In this document: positions 56,513-64,000 of the stretch, in pieces
Numbering within the stretch: position 1 is the first letter of the stretch
Layout: every line of letters begins with the position of its first letter
NCBI GenBank assembly: GCA_905480235.1
Contig: CAJQPP010000068.1
Coordinates: forward strand, 1 to 64,000
Direction of reading: 5' to 3'
DNA length: 64,000 nucleotides
Source: an uncultured Pirellulaceae bacterium
Lineage (GTDB): Bacteria > Planctomycetota > Planctomycetia > Pirellulales > Pirellulaceae
Made by a program: the position numbers and the translations under genes
Notes under the pieces: generated by a model
Database searches by the model: none
What the model was told of the DNA's origin: nothing
Seen by the model: the letters and a program-made list of their open reading frames with translations, nothing else

Positions 56513-58087
56513 CTATCGGGCGGCTTCGCGGATGCGGTCAGCATTATCACGCCAAAACTCTAGAGTGATGATTTGGACAGCCGATTGGAGTGTTCCATCT
56601 TTCGCCAGCTCTTTAAAATTTTTGCCCGCATAATAGGTTACCCAACCATCGGTGCCAGCCAACAGCGTGTCGTCGATGAACTTCGAAAAAACTTCCAGAC
56701 TACAACGCATCGGATACATCTCTTCAATGATGATCGGTTTTCCAATTTCGTATTTGGCGATTCGACTGGCTCTTAGTTCATTGTCTGAATTCTGGTCCGG
56801 ATAATGGTGAATGCAAACGACATCCAGATTCTCGGCGACTGTTGCGTCATAAAAAATGGGTAAGTGTCGTTCGTAAATCAAACCCCATCCAACGGCGCCA
56901 ATGGTTGTCGGTGTGTCCGGATCGTGCTGCCGAATGGTACCCACCATCTTGTCGATCCATGCCTTGGCGACAGCTTTAGGGTCACGCCCGTTGAGATCGA
57001 CGACTAATCGTTGCAGGAAATATTCTCCAGCAAAACTGCCGTCAAAAATCCAGGGGAAATCCGGGTTGAAATTCCCCCCAGATACAAGCGGTTCGTTTAT
57101 CAAGTTGTAGAAAAGTACGCAGGGCCTTCCCGCACAAACTCGTGATACCGCAGCCCAGTACCTCGCTTGCATCTCCCAGTGGGCTTCTTCGTCAAGTTCG
57201 TGGTACCAGTCAGGCACCGATTCCAGTAGATAACAGTCCAAACCAGTGACATCCAGATAGATACCGGTTTGTTCAGCCACGTCCAAGACCATTTCCAAGT
57301 GATCTAAAAAATCGGGGTCCGCTACTTCGGGCGACTTCATCATGCGGTGATACTCAACATGTATCCGCACACAATTGACCTTGATCGATCGCAAGAACTT
57401 GAAATCATCCAGTAATTCCTGGCGAGTAAGTAATTGCCACTGCCCGTCAACCTTGTGGCGAAGGTACATTTGCACGCCCCAGGGAACGAACGTCTCACCG
57501 GTATCACTGAACACAAATTTTTGACCATCGGCACGAATGCGGACAGGCACGGTACCCGGAGTCGAATTGACGTGGACCACTTGGGTTCCAATGAAATCGC
57601 GATCGCAAGTGACCCACGTGACCTGCGGTTTTAAGTCTGAGGATTGGCGATCCGCGACAACAAGTCCCAGTGAAAGATCACTGATGTCGCGATAGACCCC
57701 TTTGCAGGCTGCGTTGAATGAAGATCTGGAGGTTTTATCGATGGCTGCTGCCCAGATTTCATCTCCAGTCCAACCAGTCGATATTAACGAGTCATTATCG
57801 ACAATCAAAACCGGCGCAGCACTGGTCAGCTTACGAAGTTGATACAAAGTATCCTCAACGTCGAATTGGTTGCGTTCCAAGATTCTGACGATTTGGTCAG
57901 TGACCTGCCCGCCAAGCTTGACGGTCGTGCCTCTCGAAGCGGTTGGTTCAACCACAAAATGGTAACCCTCCACTCCCAAACATCCGGAGATGACAGGCAG
58001 AACAACGAGGAGCATCCAAACCCAAGACCGAGGAGTTTGAGGACCGGTGGGAATCCATGAATGCGGATGGTCAGTCGAAAAAAACAT
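56513..58087 (-). CDS. GH5-like cellulase-family lipoprotein, paralogue 2
   Basis: The 524-aa protein matches the GH5-like protein at 36437 along its length. A lipoprotein signal ends VVLPVISGC; GCLGVEGYHF directly parallels GCLGVENFHF there. The barrel has FVPWGVQMYLRHKVDGQWQL, VNCVRIHVEYHRMM, GIYLDVTGLDCYLLE, FYNLINEPLV with Glu332 as probable acid/base, and IIIEEMYPMRCS with Glu455/Glu456 as probable nucleophile. It lies ~18.5 kb away on the opposite strand, so the pair is not tandem. Substrate unknown. Confidence 0.8.
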   Translation of the reverse strand: MFFSTDHPHSWIPTGPQTPRSWVWMLLVVLPVISGCLGVEGYHFVVEPTASRGTTVKLGGQVTDQIVRILERNQFDVEDTLYQLRKLTSAAPVLIVDNDSLISTGWTGDEIWAAAIDKTSRSSFNAACKGVYRDISDLSLGLVVADRQSSDLKPQVTWVTCDRDFIGTQVVHVNSTPGTVPVRIRADGQKFVFSDTGETFVPWGVQMYLRHKVDGQWQLLTRQELLDDFKFLRSIKVNCVRIHVEYHRMMKSPEVADPDFLDHLEMVLDVAEQTGIYLDVTGLDCYLLESVPDWYHELDEEAHWEMQARYWAAVSRVCAGRPCVLFYNLINEPLVSGGNFNPDFPWIFDGSFAGEYFLQRLVVDLNGRDPKAVAKAWIDKMVGTIRQHDPDTPTTIGAVGWGLIYERHLPIFYDATVAENLDVVCIHHYPDQNSDNELRASRIAKYEIGKPIIIEEMYPMRCSLEVFSKFIDDTLLAGTDGWVTYYAGKNFKELAKDGTLQSAVQIITLEFWRDNADRIREAAR

Positions 58088-58640
58088 GATGGCTCTCCGG
58101 TTCTTAATTCAGGAACGCGAATTTGGTCCAGTCGGTTTAACCCATTTGATACCAATTGACGCGGAACCTGATCGGGAATTCGATCCATAAGTGTTTATTA
58201 TCGTGGCCATGATTTGCCGGGTTGTCAAATATCTGGCAATATATTTATCTGCCCGATCCTCATTCACACCTTCGTTTTCATCTCGTGCTGACCGACGAAG
58301 TCGTTTCGATAGCGATTGAACGACCACTGACCAAGAAACCTACCCATTCCGTTGTGGATGAGTGGCACGCAGGCAAACGTCATAAAACGCGTGCAACCGG
58401 AACACCCTAGAGACGAGTGGAGAAGCGGCAATATCCGGGGTTATCGTATCGCAATCCAGACAACGAAAAAAACTATGATCTTTCTGTTGATTCATGACGG
58501 GAAACGGAAAAAGGTTCCTCTATTAACCGCGTTCAAAAAGAAATCATCTTGCACTTCAGGTGACATGCGGGCCAAGGTTCACCGATCTTGCTCGCGGCGT
58601 GGTGAAGGTATTGGGAAATCCCAAGCAGGCGGCAACGCAA
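58088..58640. other. Spacer; no gene seen
   Basis: This lies between the start of the GH5-like gene and the terminator of the fae gene. ORFs here are not protein-like, and no family I-III repeat was seen. Confidence 0.4.
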
Positions 58641-58674
58641 AATCCAACCAGCAGTAAATTTTGCTGGTTGGATT
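58641..58674 (-). terminator. Intrinsic terminator of the Fae gene
   Basis: AATCCAACCAGCA (58641-58653) and TGCTGGTTGGATT (58662-58674) form a perfect 13-bp stem with an 8-nt loop. On the minus strand the stem is followed by TTTTGCG, 22 bp past the stop of the gene at 58696. Confidence 0.8.
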
Positions 58675-58695
58675 AAACGGCAAATAAGGCTGGTT

Positions 58696-59244
58696 CTAAA
58701 TCTCGCCTTTAAGCCCACGCTCGTAGTATTTGTGAGTGATCTCGTCTTGGTGTTCCAACAGCCAATCAATCGAGGGCTCGTTGTTCATCGCTTTGTGAAT
58801 CGCCTGCGCCATGGCTTTGCGGTGAATTTCGAACAACGCTTTATGGTCCAAATTATCATCTGTTGTGACACCTGGATTGAGCCAGACGGAACAGATGATA
58901 CCGAGGTCGTTTGCTCTTTCTTTCGGAATGTCACCGGCTCGAACTGCATCTAGAACGCCATTGGCGATCGCCGCCTGAACCGTCCCCATCAAGATGTTGG
59001 TATAGCGACTCTTCTTGACCGTCACTTTGCTGACCATCAGAGTCACCGGACGCACTTGCACGTCGGTGTTAAGGATCGCAAACACTTTGGAATGGCCGGC
59101 TGCCTGGTCTCCGGTTAGTGTTGCAATGGCCGTGCCAACGGGTCCGTCAAGTTCACCGATGACGACTTCTGGTTCGGCAGCCGTAAAGGGCGGCCCGCCC
59201 GCCACCAAACTTTCACCCGTACGCATTACGATTCGATCACTCAT
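58696..59244 (-). CDS. Formaldehyde-activating enzyme homologue (Fae-like)
   Basis: The 182-aa protein fits the Fae family, which joins formaldehyde to tetrahydromethanopterin (H4MPT): GESLVAGGPPFTAAEPEVVI at the start, then VFAILNTDVQVRPVTLMVSK, VTVKKSRYTNILMGTVQAAI and GVLDAVRAGDIPKERANDLG. Planctomycetes are known to carry H4MPT-linked C1 genes. In the canonical enzyme a catalytic His lies in the N-terminal EVAHID-like segment; here the aligned stretch reads EVVIGELDG without His, so it may be a Fae paralogue with an altered role. It has a strong terminator and is transcribed alone. Confidence 0.85.
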   Translation of the reverse strand: MSDRIVMRTGESLVAGGPPFTAAEPEVVIGELDGPVGTAIATLTGDQAAGHSKVFAILNTDVQVRPVTLMVSKVTVKKSRYTNILMGTVQAAIANGVLDAVRAGDIPKERANDLGIICSVWLNPGVTTDDNLDHKALFEIHRKAMAQAIHKAMNNEPSIDWLLEHQDEITHKYYERGLKGEI

Positions 59245-59369
59245 GATTACTAGTCCTGATTTGCAAAGTGAGATGTATTTCTAATCGCATTATCATGGCC
59301 AGCGTGTTTGCTGACAACGGGCGGGACCGTCCGATGATGAATCGCCACTCCCTTTGCTCGAAGTGATGC

Positions 59370-59621
59370 CTATCTGAATGGCTCAATCATTAAATAATCT
59401 CTATCCCCGTCTTTAATCACGCATAGGATTCCGATCCACGGAACAAATAATGAGCGGTCGTCACCCACTTCACCAAAAATATAACCCGTTGACTCAAAAT
59501 TCTCTCTGGACGAGAAATGCCCCGATCGAGTCCCGATCCCGCTCGTGAACTTCGTCGTCTTAGTCGTCCCTAGCATTATTTGTTCGCTCACCCTTTGGTT
59601 GTGGGTTGAACCGCTTGCCAA
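59370..59621 (-). CDS. Weakly supported small ORF
   Basis: This 83-aa ORF ends in a protein-like stretch (GYIFGEVGDDRSLFVPWIGI, LCVIKDGDRDYLMIEPFR), but its N-terminal half is low in hydrophobic residues and no ribosome-binding site is clear. It may be the 3' end of a decayed gene. No family recognised. Confidence 0.3.
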   Translation of the reverse strand: MASGSTHNQRVSEQIMLGTTKTTKFTSGIGTRSGHFSSRENFESTGYIFGEVGDDRSLFVPWIGILCVIKDGDRDYLMIEPFR

Positions 59622-59649
59622 GACTTGGGCAGGTTTTCTAGCGACAACG

Positions 59650-59674
59650 AAAAAGGCTCCTGACCCCTTTTTTT
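59650..59674. repeat. Family I variant repeat
   Basis: AAAAAGGCTCCTGACCCCTT followed by TTTTT: the family I arms with a CTCCTGACC core, close to the inverse of the copy at 41185. Confidence 0.55.
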
Positions 59675-60362
59675 GTTTCCACGTTTTATAGGCTACTCAC
59701 TTTTGTCGGCATCCGCCTATTAGCTTTCGCTGCCTCCTCACTCGAATGCGTTATTGCGAAACGGGTTCCCAATACAATATTCTGCAAACCGTGTGGTGAA
59801 CGCATGAATGCTCCCGACCGCGTTCAAATCGTCTTCGCTTTTTTCCAAATTAGGGTGAGGAAGAAATATGCCGTGACCATTGTTGTCAACGGGGACCAAT
59901 AAAATTATCGCTGACGAACCTGCGATAAATGTTTACTGGCACCAGGAATCTGATGCCTCGCATCAACGCGGCCAAGCGTCGCGAATAGACCAATACGTCA
60001 GGCGTTCTAAATTTACTATAATCCATCGTTGAGAAGTCGGCTGAGCGTCGCCGAACCTCACCCGGTTCAACATTACCTGTGTAAAATGGGAGAGCATTTT
60101 TTGGCAAATTGCCCGCTTACAAAGCCCCCCAACGATTCCGCTACAAGCATGGACGGCGCAGCGGCTAATGTGTTGCTCAACGCACCCAAAATCATGGATC
60201 CGCTATTATTAGAGAAGCGAGCCATTCCCCCGGAGATCAACATCGCAACCCACGGACACGCTATCATTCGTTTCACCCTGCGGTCGCCCGTTTCTCGCAT
60301 CAAAACTTCCATCGCAACCACCAAAATCAAAGCTCGGCTTGGATACAATAACGAGACCATTC
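59675..60362. other. Spacer upstream of the nuclease operon; no supported gene
   Basis: Two overlapping minus-strand ORFs (59886-60107 and 60073-60360) are open but show no family resemblance. The promoter of the YhaO/YhaN-like pair should lie here. Confidence 0.35.
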
Positions 60363-61622
60363 ATGTTTAAATTTATTCATGCAGCGGATATTCACCTCGA
60401 CAGCCCCTTGCGCGGGCTAGAGCAGTATGAAGGTGCGCCGGTTGCAGAGATTCGAAACGCGGCGAGACGTGCGCTGAGTAATCTGGTCGACCTGGCCATC
60501 GAACAGGAAGTCGCTTTCGTGCTGATCGCTGGCGATCTCTACGACGGCGATTGGCGAGACTACAACACCGGATTATTTTTCGTCGGTCAAGTTCGGCGTC
60601 TCCGCGAGGCAGAGATTCCGCTGTATTTGATTTCCGGAAATCATGATGCCGCCAACCGCATGACCCGTACGTTGACGTTACCGGAGAACGTGACCTTTTT
60701 CTCTGCTGACGCACCAGAGACAACCGTGATATCAGATCTGGATGTTGCCATTCACGGTCAAAGTTTTGCCACCGCGGCTGTCTTTGAGGATCTTTCTGAC
60801 GGCTATCCAATTAGCAAGTCTGGTTTGTTTAATATTGGCATGCTGCATACCTGTGCTGCCGGACGTGAGGGGCACGATCGATATGCTCCGTGTTCAGTCG
60901 AAGGCCTAAAATCAAAAGGGTACGATTATTGGGCTCTCGGCCATATTCACCTTCGAGAAGTGCTTTCGGAGAAGCCATTCATCGCTTTTTCAGGGAATAT
61001 TCAGGGACGTCATGTCCGCGAAACGGGCGCGAAAGGATGCCTGCTGGTCACCGTCAATAACGATCGTTCTTTGAAGCCCGAGTTTCGGGCACTGGACGTC
61101 ATGAGGTGGGAAAGACCCAATGTTGATATCACGGATTGCCGAGGCGTCGAAGACGTACTTGAGCGTGTTTCGTCGGAGATTGTGCAGCGTCATGGACAGG
61201 CGGGTGGACGCCCTTTAGCCATGCGAATTGAATTGACAGGCGAGACCGAGGCCAATCGCATATTGCACTCAAACAAACACCATTTAATCAACGAAATAAG
61301 ATCCCTTGCCGTTGACGTCGGGAGGGGGGAAGTCTGGATCGAAAAGATTCGACTCATGTCCACAGCCCCTGCCTCGCGAATGGTCACAGGAAATATTCCC
61401 GATGATGCGCTTAGTGAAGTAGCCTCTCTATTCCAACAAATTCGCGAGGACCCAAGTCATGCCGCGACGCTTGGCTTTGATTTGAGCGACGTGATCAAAA
61501 GGTTGCCCGCAAACCTCAAAGACTTAGTACGTATTGATGACGAAGATTGGCTAACCGAAGTCGTGGCCACCGCAGAACCACTGCTCGGCAGTAGGCTCGC
61601 AGGAAAGGAGGTGAGCGAATGA
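60363..61622 (+). CDS. YhaO/SbcD-like DNA-repair metallophosphoesterase
   Basis: ATG 60363 gives a 419-aa protein beginning MFKFIHAADIHLDSPL, with Asp9 and His11 as first metal ligands. VLIAGDLYDGDW and LYLISGNHDAANRM carry the next ligands (GD and GNHD), and YWALGHIHLRE gives the final GHIH motif. This is the YhaO-type exonuclease, an SbcD/Mre11 relative; an ATPase of the SbcC/Rad50 type normally partners it. The next gene starts in a 4-bp ATGA overlap. It acts on DNA ends in the cytoplasm. Confidence 0.87.
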   Translation: MFKFIHAADIHLDSPLRGLEQYEGAPVAEIRNAARRALSNLVDLAIEQEVAFVLIAGDLYDGDWRDYNTGLFFVGQVRRLREAEIPLYLISGNHDAANRMTRTLTLPENVTFFSADAPETTVISDLDVAIHGQSFATAAVFEDLSDGYPISKSGLFNIGMLHTCAAGREGHDRYAPCSVEGLKSKGYDYWALGHIHLREVLSEKPFIAFSGNIQGRHVRETGAKGCLLVTVNNDRSLKPEFRALDVMRWERPNVDITDCRGVEDVLERVSSEIVQRHGQAGGRPLAMRIELTGETEANRILHSNKHHLINEIRSLAVDVGRGEVWIEKIRLMSTAPASRMVTGNIPDDALSEVASLFQQIREDPSHAATLGFDLSDVIKRLPANLKDLVRIDDEDWLTEVVATAEPLLGSRLAGKEVSE

Positions 61623-64000
61623 AAATCCTAAAACTCTACTTGAAAGCCTATGGGCCGTTTACCAACACCACTTTGGATTTATCCGAGGGGCAACACGGGT
61701 TACATATCGTGTACGGACCGAATGAAGCCGGTAAAAGTTCTTCCTTGAGGGCTATCACAAACCTCCTGTTCGGCATGCCTAGTCGCACATCCGACGATTT
61801 CATCCATCCATACAAAAAGCTTCGAGTCGGCGCAGAATTGCGACACAGTGACGGTTCGGTCTTAGATATTGTACGCAAAAAAGCCAATAAAAAATCGTTG
61901 TTGAATGCCGATGAAACCCTCTGCCTTGAAGACGAATTGGTCACTCGTTATTTGGCTGATGTAGATCGTGATCTGTTCCGTATGATGTTTGGCATTGATC
62001 ATCAACGGTTACGGGAAGGTGGCCGGGAAATCGTCAATGGTGAAGGGCGAATTGGCGAATTGTTGTTTTCTGCCGGGGCCGGCATCACCGATCTACATGC
62101 AGCCCAAAAAGGAATCAATGACGAAATTGAAATGTTGCTCAAATCAAGCGGTAAGAGTGGATCGATCATCGCCGACATTCGGCAACACAAAGAAACCGTT
62201 CAGGAAATGGAACAAACGCTTGTAACGGACGATACTTGGAAACAACACAACCAAAATTTACAAGCAGCGCAAAACCAAAAAGACTCAATTGATACACAGA
62301 TCCGCAGTACTCAAGGCCAACGCAATCGCCTGGTTCGCATTCGAGATGCGACCTCCGCCATAGGGCAATGGAAAAAAGCAAAGGCTGACTTGGCTGTCGT
62401 CGCAAATATTCCTCTTTTACCAGAGAACTTTGGGACGCAAAGCAATGAACTCCTGCTCGCACTCAAAAATTCAGCACAGCGCATGGCGGATGCCAACAAA
62501 GCACGCGACTCCTTACACGAATCGCTAGCAAAGCTAACAATCCCCGAAGCATTGCTCAACGAGGCGGATGCCACAGAAGCTATTCGTGATCGGTTAGGTG
62601 GTTACCGGAAAGCAACGGCCGACCGCCCAAAACTGGAAACCAAATTGGAGGCTGCGGAAAACGAAGCGAAAGAGATACTGCGAGAACTCGGTCGCGCGCC
62701 CGACCTGTCGGCGATCGAGGAACTCCGCCTTCCGAATGACAAAACCGTTCGCATTCAAAACCTAGGAAATCAACAGGAAGCACTCGTAGAACGAGTGCGC
62801 TTAACACGGCGCGAATGTGATAAAATCCGTGGTGAAATTGCAAAGATGGAAGATGAAATTGCGAATTCCAAAAGCATTCCCAACGACATCAGTTTAAAGA
62901 ACATCTTGCAGACCATTCAAAGTGGAGGGGATTCGGAGGGACAATTGCGGTCGCTTCAAAAAGACATCAGTGGACTGGAAGAAAATGCGTCTATTGAATT
63001 GAATCAACTCGGTTTGTGGTCCGGTACGCTTCACGATCTGGAAAAACTTGCCGTCCCGTCGCTGCCGACCATCGAGCGTTTTGCAGACGAATTGAATGCC
63101 AAAACAGGCGAGATCCGTGCAACAGAATTAAGAGTAACGGAGAAAGTCGAAGACAACTCCAACCTTGAACGAGACCTGGCGACTCTGGAAATTGCGCAAA
63201 TTGTCCCCACGGTGGAAAAACTTAACCACGCCCGTGAATTGAGAGATAAAGGTTGGCAATTAATTTTTAATTCCTGGAATAAACCGTCAATTGCTGATCC
63301 CTCAGTCGATGACTTTTGTCAGCAATTTCCAACGAGCACGTCGCTGCTGGAAGCGTATCGTCGAAGTGTAGAAGATGCCGATCAAATAGGAGACCAACTT
63401 CGACAAGACGCTGATATCGTCGCAAAGAAATCCAGCATCCAGTTTCAAATGGATCAAAACGACCGCAACATAAAAACCTTCACCGTCGAAATCGAGAAGC
63501 TTAAAAAAGAATTAGCGGAAATCGACCTTCGCTGGCAAGAGACCTGGACATCTCTATCAATCCAACCTTGGGATCCGGTGGCGATGCGTGATTGGCTTCG
63601 TCGCCAACAACAGCTTGTGGAAATAGCCGGGCACTTGCGAACCAGTCGATCGCAAGAAAAAACACTCGCTGCACAAATCGAAAACATGTTGGGCGATCTG
63701 GCGGCAGCCCTCAATGACGTTGCGCCCGAATGCAAGACTGCCGAATACTCACTCCGCGAATTGATGCAAATTAGCGATGACAAGATCGAAGAAACGCGAA
63801 AGGCACAAAATCGAAATGACCAACTGAACCAAACTTTGAATAACCAACGTGCGAACCTTACCAAAACCGAATCTGATTTTGCGGAGTCGGAACAGGAATT
63901 GGAAAATTGGCGATCCAACTGGGCGACCGAGATGGATTCGCTTGGTTTGTCGGATGATGCATTACCCTCCCAAGCCAACAGCGTTCTAAACGATATTGGA
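61619..64000 (+). CDS. YhaN/SbcC-like AAA ATPase, partial at right edge
   Basis: The start ATG 61619 overlaps the stop of the nuclease gene (ATGA) and follows a perfect AAGGAGGTG ribosome-binding site. 794 codons are open to the window end. KILKLYLKAYGPFTNTTLDL, then VYGPNEAGKSSSLRAITNLL with Walker A at residues 33-41, and FRMMFGIDHQRLREGGREIV are typical of YhaN-like ATPases. From ~180 on a long coiled coil (TVQEMEQTLVTDDTWKQHNQ onward) follows, as in Rad50/SbcC. The C-terminal Walker B half lies beyond the window. Confidence 0.88.
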   Translation, partial: MKILKLYLKAYGPFTNTTLDLSEGQHGLHIVYGPNEAGKSSSLRAITNLLFGMPSRTSDDFIHPYKKLRVGAELRHSDGSVLDIVRKKANKKSLLNADETLCLEDELVTRYLADVDRDLFRMMFGIDHQRLREGGREIVNGEGRIGELLFSAGAGITDLHAAQKGINDEIEMLLKSSGKSGSIIADIRQHKETVQEMEQTLVTDDTWKQHNQNLQAAQNQKDSIDTQIRSTQGQRNRLVRIRDATSAIGQWKKAKADLAVVANIPLLPENFGTQSNELLLALKNSAQRMADANKARDSLHESLAKLTIPEALLNEADATEAIRDRLGGYRKATADRPKLETKLEAAENEAKEILRELGRAPDLSAIEELRLPNDKTVRIQNLGNQQEALVERVRLTRRECDKIRGEIAKMEDEIANSKSIPNDISLKNILQTIQSGGDSEGQLRSLQKDISGLEENASIELNQLGLWSGTLHDLEKLAVPSLPTIERFADELNAKTGEIRATELRVTEKVEDNSNLERDLATLEIAQIVPTVEKLNHARELRDKGWQLIFNSWNKPSIADPSVDDFCQQFPTSTSLLEAYRRSVEDADQIGDQLRQDADIVAKKSSIQFQMDQNDRNIKTFTVEIEKLKKELAEIDLRWQETWTSLSIQPWDPVAMRDWLRRQQQLVEIAGHLRTSRSQEKTLAAQIENMLGDLAAALNDVAPECKTAEYSLRELMQISDDKIEETRKAQNRNDQLNQTLNNQRANLTKTESDFAESEQELENWRSNWATEMDSLGLSDDALPSQANSVLNDIG

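Noticed and set aside
60073-60360. 95-codon minus-strand ORF divergent from the nuclease gene
   Set aside because: No family resemblance, odd mix of residues and overlap with another open frame; it probably is not a gene.
1-64000. CRISPR array or intact insertion sequence
   Set aside because: No regularly spaced direct repeats were seen, and the only transposase-like sequence is the RAYT fragment.

Overview
The window looks like a chromosomal segment from a planctomycete, most likely a marine member of the Pirellulaceae. This rests on families largely confined to that phylum: the DUF1592/DUF1588-type cytochrome paired with DUF1552 (44342-48161), a Pirellula/Verrucomicrobium-type heme-binding protein (50880-54371), an N-terminal LEPRxLL sorting motif (8332-8745), Ser/Thr kinases next to ECF sigma factors (17014-21679 and 30365-32878), a formylglycine sulfatase, Gfo/Idh/MocA and ThuA proteins, and a formaldehyde-activating enzyme. 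Base composition is moderate. Genes sit singly or in short operons with long spacers. No rRNA, complete tRNA, CRISPR array or intact transposase was seen.

Left part (1-13.2 kb): the start of an exported protein running off the left edge, relics of an SF1 helicase and an McrC-like subunit (a decayed defence locus), a DMT transporter, a very large BNR/VPS10-propeller secreted protein, an oxidoreductase, a truncated LEPR/G8 adhesin-like gene, a ThuA protein, three small minus-strand ORFs, a broken RAYT transposase and a sulfite-oxidase-like molybdoenzyme.

13.8-34.3 kb: an M28 peptidase, an outer-membrane barrel, a kinase / dockerin / sigma-factor cluster, a secreted protein, an HNH relic, a TlpA-like protein whose active-site codon is an in-frame UGA (probable selenoprotein, 24021-25508), a GH8 glycosidase, a sulfatase, a second sigma/kinase pair (divergent) and a WS/DGAT-like acyltransferase.

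34.4-64 kb: polysaccharide-degradation genes (pectate-lyase-3-like, two GH5-like lipoproteins), SelO, a lipoprotein, a DUF2490 outer-membrane protein, the DUF1592-DUF1552-LRR operon, a LamG/HEAT protein, an SGNH-PVC cytochrome fusion, a sterol-desaturase-family enzyme, Fae, and a YhaO/YhaN (SbcD/SbcC-like) nuclease-ATPase pair running off the right edge.

Three dispersed repeat families run through the spacers. Family I is a short hairpin (core GGTGTCAGGGACC between A and T runs), present about eleven times and flanking the RAYT relic, so it is probably this genome's REP element; it also supplies the ends of some ORFs. Family II is a ~110-bp element with a GCGGTC/GACCGC hairpin (two copies). 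Family III is a 99-bp element built on a perfect 20-bp palindrome (two near-identical copies, one diverged copy joined to a relic of the kinase gene tail). The most valuable biological signal is the UGA-containing redoxin with a SECIS-like hairpin just downstream.
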